NCBI RefSeq assembly: GCF_000013605.1
Contig: NC_007908.1
Location: 186,001-250,000 of the forward strand
Length of the DNA stretch: 64,000 nucleotides
From: Rhodoferax ferrireducens T118
GTDB lineage: Bacteria > Pseudomonadota > Gammaproteobacteria > Burkholderiales > Burkholderiaceae_C
Direction: 5' to 3'
Translations under genes and position numbers: made by a program
In this document: positions 61,941-64,000 of the stretch, in pieces
Layout of the letters: each line of letters starts with the position of its first letter
Numbering within the stretch: position 1 is the stretch's first letter
Notes under the pieces: generated by a model
Seen by the model: the letters and a program-made list of their open reading frames with translations, nothing else
Told to the model about the DNA's origin: nothing
Databases searched by the model: none

Positions 61941-62728
61941 TTGGCGTGGCAGGCTAGACAGAGCGCCGAACGCTCATTGGAGACGACCAGCTTGCCATGT
62001 TCTTTCTTATAAGCCTCATGGCAGGAAATGCAGCTGATTCTTCCATCTGACAACAAAATTTTCTTTTGTGCCAACTGATTCTCCGGTTGGAAGCCGCCTC
62101 TCTTGCTCGCGTCACGGTAGCTGCGCCCGATTGGGTGAGGAGCCGCACCGCTGGCATGACGCAGGACGCCGCTGCTGCCGATGCTGACTGATCCGCCATC
62201 CGAATGACTGCCTGCGTGGCATCCCAGGCAATGCAAGGAATGCACATCGATGTCGATGGTGCTGCGCCCGCGACTCACATCCAAATGTCCCGAAATTACC
62301 ATTGAAGTTCCTGCATCTTTCATGCTACGGAAAAATGCTTGATCATGACAGGTCAAGCAGAAATCCTTGCCATGTTTTTTGCCACGCAGCAGGCCAGGCT
62401 CCCTGCCGTGTGGCAAATGGCAGGTGCTGCAGGTCAGATCTCCTTTCCAATCGAGCGGATACTCAGCGGGCAGGCTTCTCTTTGGCGCAAAGCCGCTGGG
62501 GTGGCTGACCTCAATCGCCCGCGCGTGGCACCTTGCACAAAGTAGCTCTTGGGATGAGACCAGCTTCGACGCCTGGTCCTGGTCGACATTGGGTCCGGCA
62601 AGATGACAGACGCCACAGTCTGTTCTGGCTGGATGTCCGTTCCCGCGGCCTACATCCGCATGCAGCAACGCTGCCATGCCCAAAGCAGCGACGCCGAAAC
62701 CGGCGATGAACCATTTATAAGTTGACAA
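61937..62728 (-). CDS. Seven-heme c-type cytochrome
   Basis: A 263-residue exported cytochrome with seven CXXCH sites, in order CGVCH, CARCH, CSTCH, CLTCH, CLGCH, CISCH and CLACH, and about a dozen further histidines that can serve as distal ligands. Signal peptide or anchor at about residues 7-24 (FIAGFGVAALGMAALLHA). The doubled CXXCH pattern and PHG, HAS-type motifs are in the same broad group as the tetraheme protein but the sequence is not its paralogue. It overlaps membrane genes on both sides and so forms one operon with them. Confidence 0.88.
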   Translation of the reverse strand: MSTYKWFIAGFGVAALGMAALLHADVGRGNGHPARTDCGVCHLAGPNVDQDQASKLVSSQELLCARCHARAIEVSHPSGFAPKRSLPAEYPLDWKGDLTCSTCHLPHGREPGLLRGKKHGKDFCLTCHDQAFFRSMKDAGTSMVISGHLDVSRGRSTIDIDVHSLHCLGCHAGSHSDGGSVSIGSSGVLRHASGAAPHPIGRSYRDASKRGGFQPENQLAQKKILLSDGRISCISCHEAYKKEHGKLVVSNERSALCLACHAK

Positions 62729-63260
62729 GCTGTTCTGCTTTTTTCAGGCGGGCAATCCCCGTTGCTAACGCTGTTGAGTCTTCGGCTTCGCTAATGGGCG
62801 CCAATGCATTCTCGACCTCGCCGAGTGCTTGTTTCAGTTCTTCGTGTTGCGCGCGCAGAGCCGAAACGCTGGCTTCGAACTCTTCCCATTCCCGCTGCAG
62901 GCTGTCGGTATGTCGAATTGGCAGCGGTGCGACCAGTCCATGATTGATTAGAAGTTCCAGATTGCGTGATATCCGGTACAAGGGGCCGGCAATGCGAAAG
63001 CTGGCGTAGATAGAAAATAGCCATGCGGTGATACCTGCGAAACTGACCAGCGCGAAGCCGAAGACCAACATCGCCGGACCCAAACTCACCTTGCTCAGGG
63101 CAAAGGCACTGATGATTTGCCTATAGCCGCTCGCTTTGCCGTCACTAACCAAAATAAGCACTAGCAACAATCCCAGAAAGGATGCGACTGCCACGCGTAG
63201 ACCGATTTTGGCGACCATCCTGACATCTGGCGCAACATGGACGTGGTGGCTCTTGCGCAT
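62715..63260 (-). CDS. Membrane protein with HAMP-like and coiled-coil segment, no output domain
   Basis: A 181-residue protein with two transmembrane helices (about 19-42 and 64-85) and a C-terminal cytoplasmic part with a HAMP-like stretch (YASFRIAGPLYRISRNLELL) and a long coiled coil (EEFEASVSALRAQHEELKQA). It looks like a truncated chemoreceptor or kinase input module. First gene of the leftward operon with the seven-heme cytochrome (14-base overlap). Together with the last gene, it brackets the cytochrome with two kinase-like membrane proteins lacking catalytic domains. Confidence 0.72.
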   Translation of the reverse strand: MRKSHHVHVAPDVRMVAKIGLRVAVASFLGLLLVLILVSDGKASGYRQIISAFALSKVSLGPAMLVFGFALVSFAGITAWLFSIYASFRIAGPLYRISRNLELLINHGLVAPLPIRHTDSLQREWEEFEASVSALRAQHEELKQALGEVENALAPISEAEDSTALATGIARLKKAEQLVNL

Positions 63261-63372
63261 ATCTAATTATTTTTTACAGTTTTCGTGAAGCGTGGATTAA
63301 TGTGGATCAGTACCGGGTACAGAGGCTAGGAGTCTCAAAGTAACTCCATGCGATCGAGCATCGTGTAGCTAA

Positions 63373-63388
63373 AGCAAATACCTTGCCA
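63373..63388 (-). promoter_or_regulatory. Sigma-54 promoter of the seven-heme cytochrome operon
   Basis: Minus-strand TGGCAAGGTATTTGCT, fitting TGGCACGNNNNTTGCW at every fixed position but one, with GG and GC 10 bases apart. Transcription would begin near 63362, about 100 bases before the first start codon. It is the best sigma-54 match found here. Confidence 0.8.
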
Positions 63389-63442
63389 GCGCATGTGTCT
63401 ACTCTGGTGCTGTACCAAAGCTGCATGTTGATTTTCCAGTTC

Positions 63443-63469
63443 TTGAGAGCGATTTTCCCGTATTTGAGA
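63443..63469. promoter_or_regulatory. Possible activator sites between divergent sigma-54 promoters
   Basis: TTGAGA at 63443 and again at 63464, 21 bases (two helical turns) apart, lying between the two divergent sigma-54 promoters at roughly 55-110 bases from each. TCTCAAAG, the reverse complement plus flank, also occurs at 63333 and at 56356 near the tetraheme promoter. The motif is short, so the site is a proposal. The rest of 63261-63683 has no gene I can support. Confidence 0.35.
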
Positions 63470-63555
63470 ATGGCGACATCTCGGATGACGCCTCAATCCC
63501 ACGGGCGTCACACCTGAAGCGGAACGCTCACGGCATCCAGAAACACGCGCTTGTA

Positions 63556-63573
63556 TTGGCATATATCGTGCTT
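63556..63573 (+). promoter_or_regulatory. Sigma-54 promoter of the second OmcE-like cytochrome
   Basis: TTGGCATATATCGTGCTT: -24 GG at 63558 and -12 GC at 63570 with exactly 10 bases between. The TTGC box is GTGC here. Transcription would start near 63583, about 100 bases before the cytochrome ATG. Confidence 0.65.
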
Positions 63574-63683
63574 GAAACCATTTATTGTCATAGTCATGAG
63601 CAAGCAATGTCTTCTATTCTTCCTGCGTTCGGCCGAATCCACTGCTATTGCGTTCGTTCCGAAAATATGCTGGAGACGTCGCT

Positions 63684-64000
63684 ATGAAGTGGTTGATGGC
63701 AATTGTCTACATGTTGCTGCTATCGCCAGCCCTATACGGTGGCAGCGTCATCGGTACGCGCCATGACCTGAGCACAGCAGGTACGCCGCAGGTGTGCGAG
63801 TTTTGTCACACGCCGCACGGCGCGAACACCAACCTTCAGGCCCCATTGTGGAACCGCGCCGAAACGACGCAGGTGTTTACGCTGTACGGTAGTCCGACAA
63901 TGAATGTCGCTGTCGGGCAGCCCCGCGTGGCTTCGCGCTTGTGCCTGAGTTGCCATGACGGCGTGAATGCCAGCACCGTGGTTCATGGCAACAGCGTAAG
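63684..64000 (+). CDS. OmcE-like multiheme c-type cytochrome (partial, cut by window end)
   Basis: The first 105 codons. Signal peptide MKWLMAIVYMLLLSPALYGG, then VIGTRHDLSTAGTPQVCEFC (heme 1 CEFCH followed by TPHGANTN), APLWNRAETTQVFTLYGSPT and heme 2 CLSCHDG. This is clearly a paralogue of the tetraheme cytochrome 8 kb to the left (same CHxPH, PLWNRA, TLY-S-TMN, CLSCHDG order) and a close match to the OmcE/OmcS N-terminal layout. A GGAG lies 9 bases before the ATG. The heme count cannot be known from this window. Confidence 0.88.
   Translation, partial: MKWLMAIVYMLLLSPALYGGSVIGTRHDLSTAGTPQVCEFCHTPHGANTNLQAPLWNRAETTQVFTLYGSPTMNVAVGQPRVASRLCLSCHDGVNASTVVHGNSV

Noticed and set aside
63335..63607. 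A 90-codon minus-strand frame in the sigma-54 spacer
   Set aside because: It covers both promoters, lacks a ribosome-binding site and has no recognisable sequence.

Overview
The window is GC-rich, densely packed DNA of a betaproteobacterium, most likely a Comamonadaceae member close to Rhodoferax or Polaromonas. This rests on the gene content (two-part t6A enzymes, purEK-tsaC, Calvin-type class II aldolase, lut operon, box benzoate pathway), the codon use, and a short interspersed repeat (GCTATTGATTTNGTAGC-like) that I associate with that family. No database search was run, so the genus is inferred. Housekeeping part (1-21.5 kb): a DNA glycosylase fragment, rimI, tsaB, an EamA exporter, dacB, a SemiSWEET, a repeat-rich GDSL lipoprotein, an OmpW porin, purE-purK-tsaC, a thioredoxin/TPR chaperone, the lactate-oxidation operon lutA-lutC-lutB with its FadR-type regulator and two matching operators, purC, fba, pyk, an OmpA-type lipoprotein, rsmE, a membrane cytochrome c and tRNA-Arg(CCG). 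Benzoate island (22-43 kb): two divergent operons meet at boxR. The leftward operon holds a DUF4863 protein, boxD, benzoate-CoA ligase, an alpha/beta hydrolase and a complete Liv-type ABC importer (aromatic acid uptake and activation). The rightward operon holds boxR, boxC, boxB, boxA, enoyl-CoA hydratase, 3-hydroxyacyl-CoA dehydrogenase, a MaoC protein and a 3-oxoadipyl-CoA thiolase. Together they take benzoate from import to acetyl-CoA and succinyl-CoA. A second, solitary boxB with its own TGCA-rich upstream region and a neighbouring hemerythrin follow. Amino-acid island (43-54 kb): two adjacent polar-amino-acid ABC modules, each with its own regulator (XRE-cupin; Lrp/AsnC) and its own FAD-dependent amine or amino-acid oxidase, one also with an Asp/Glu-racemase-family enzyme. 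Gene debris flanks this region (MarR N-terminus, possible IS630 fragment; DUF748 C-terminus). Electron-transfer part (55.5-64 kb, running off the edge): two tetraheme/OmcE-like c-type cytochromes (one cut by the window end), a seven-heme cytochrome between two small membrane proteins, a DUF3365 heme sensor, a histidine kinase, an NtrC-type sigma-54 activator and a beta-propeller protein. I find three good sigma-54 promoter matches in front of the cytochrome transcription units. This looks like a self-contained, sigma-54-controlled extracellular electron-transfer locus and possibly a betaproteobacterial cytochrome-nanowire system. It is the most interesting part of the window.
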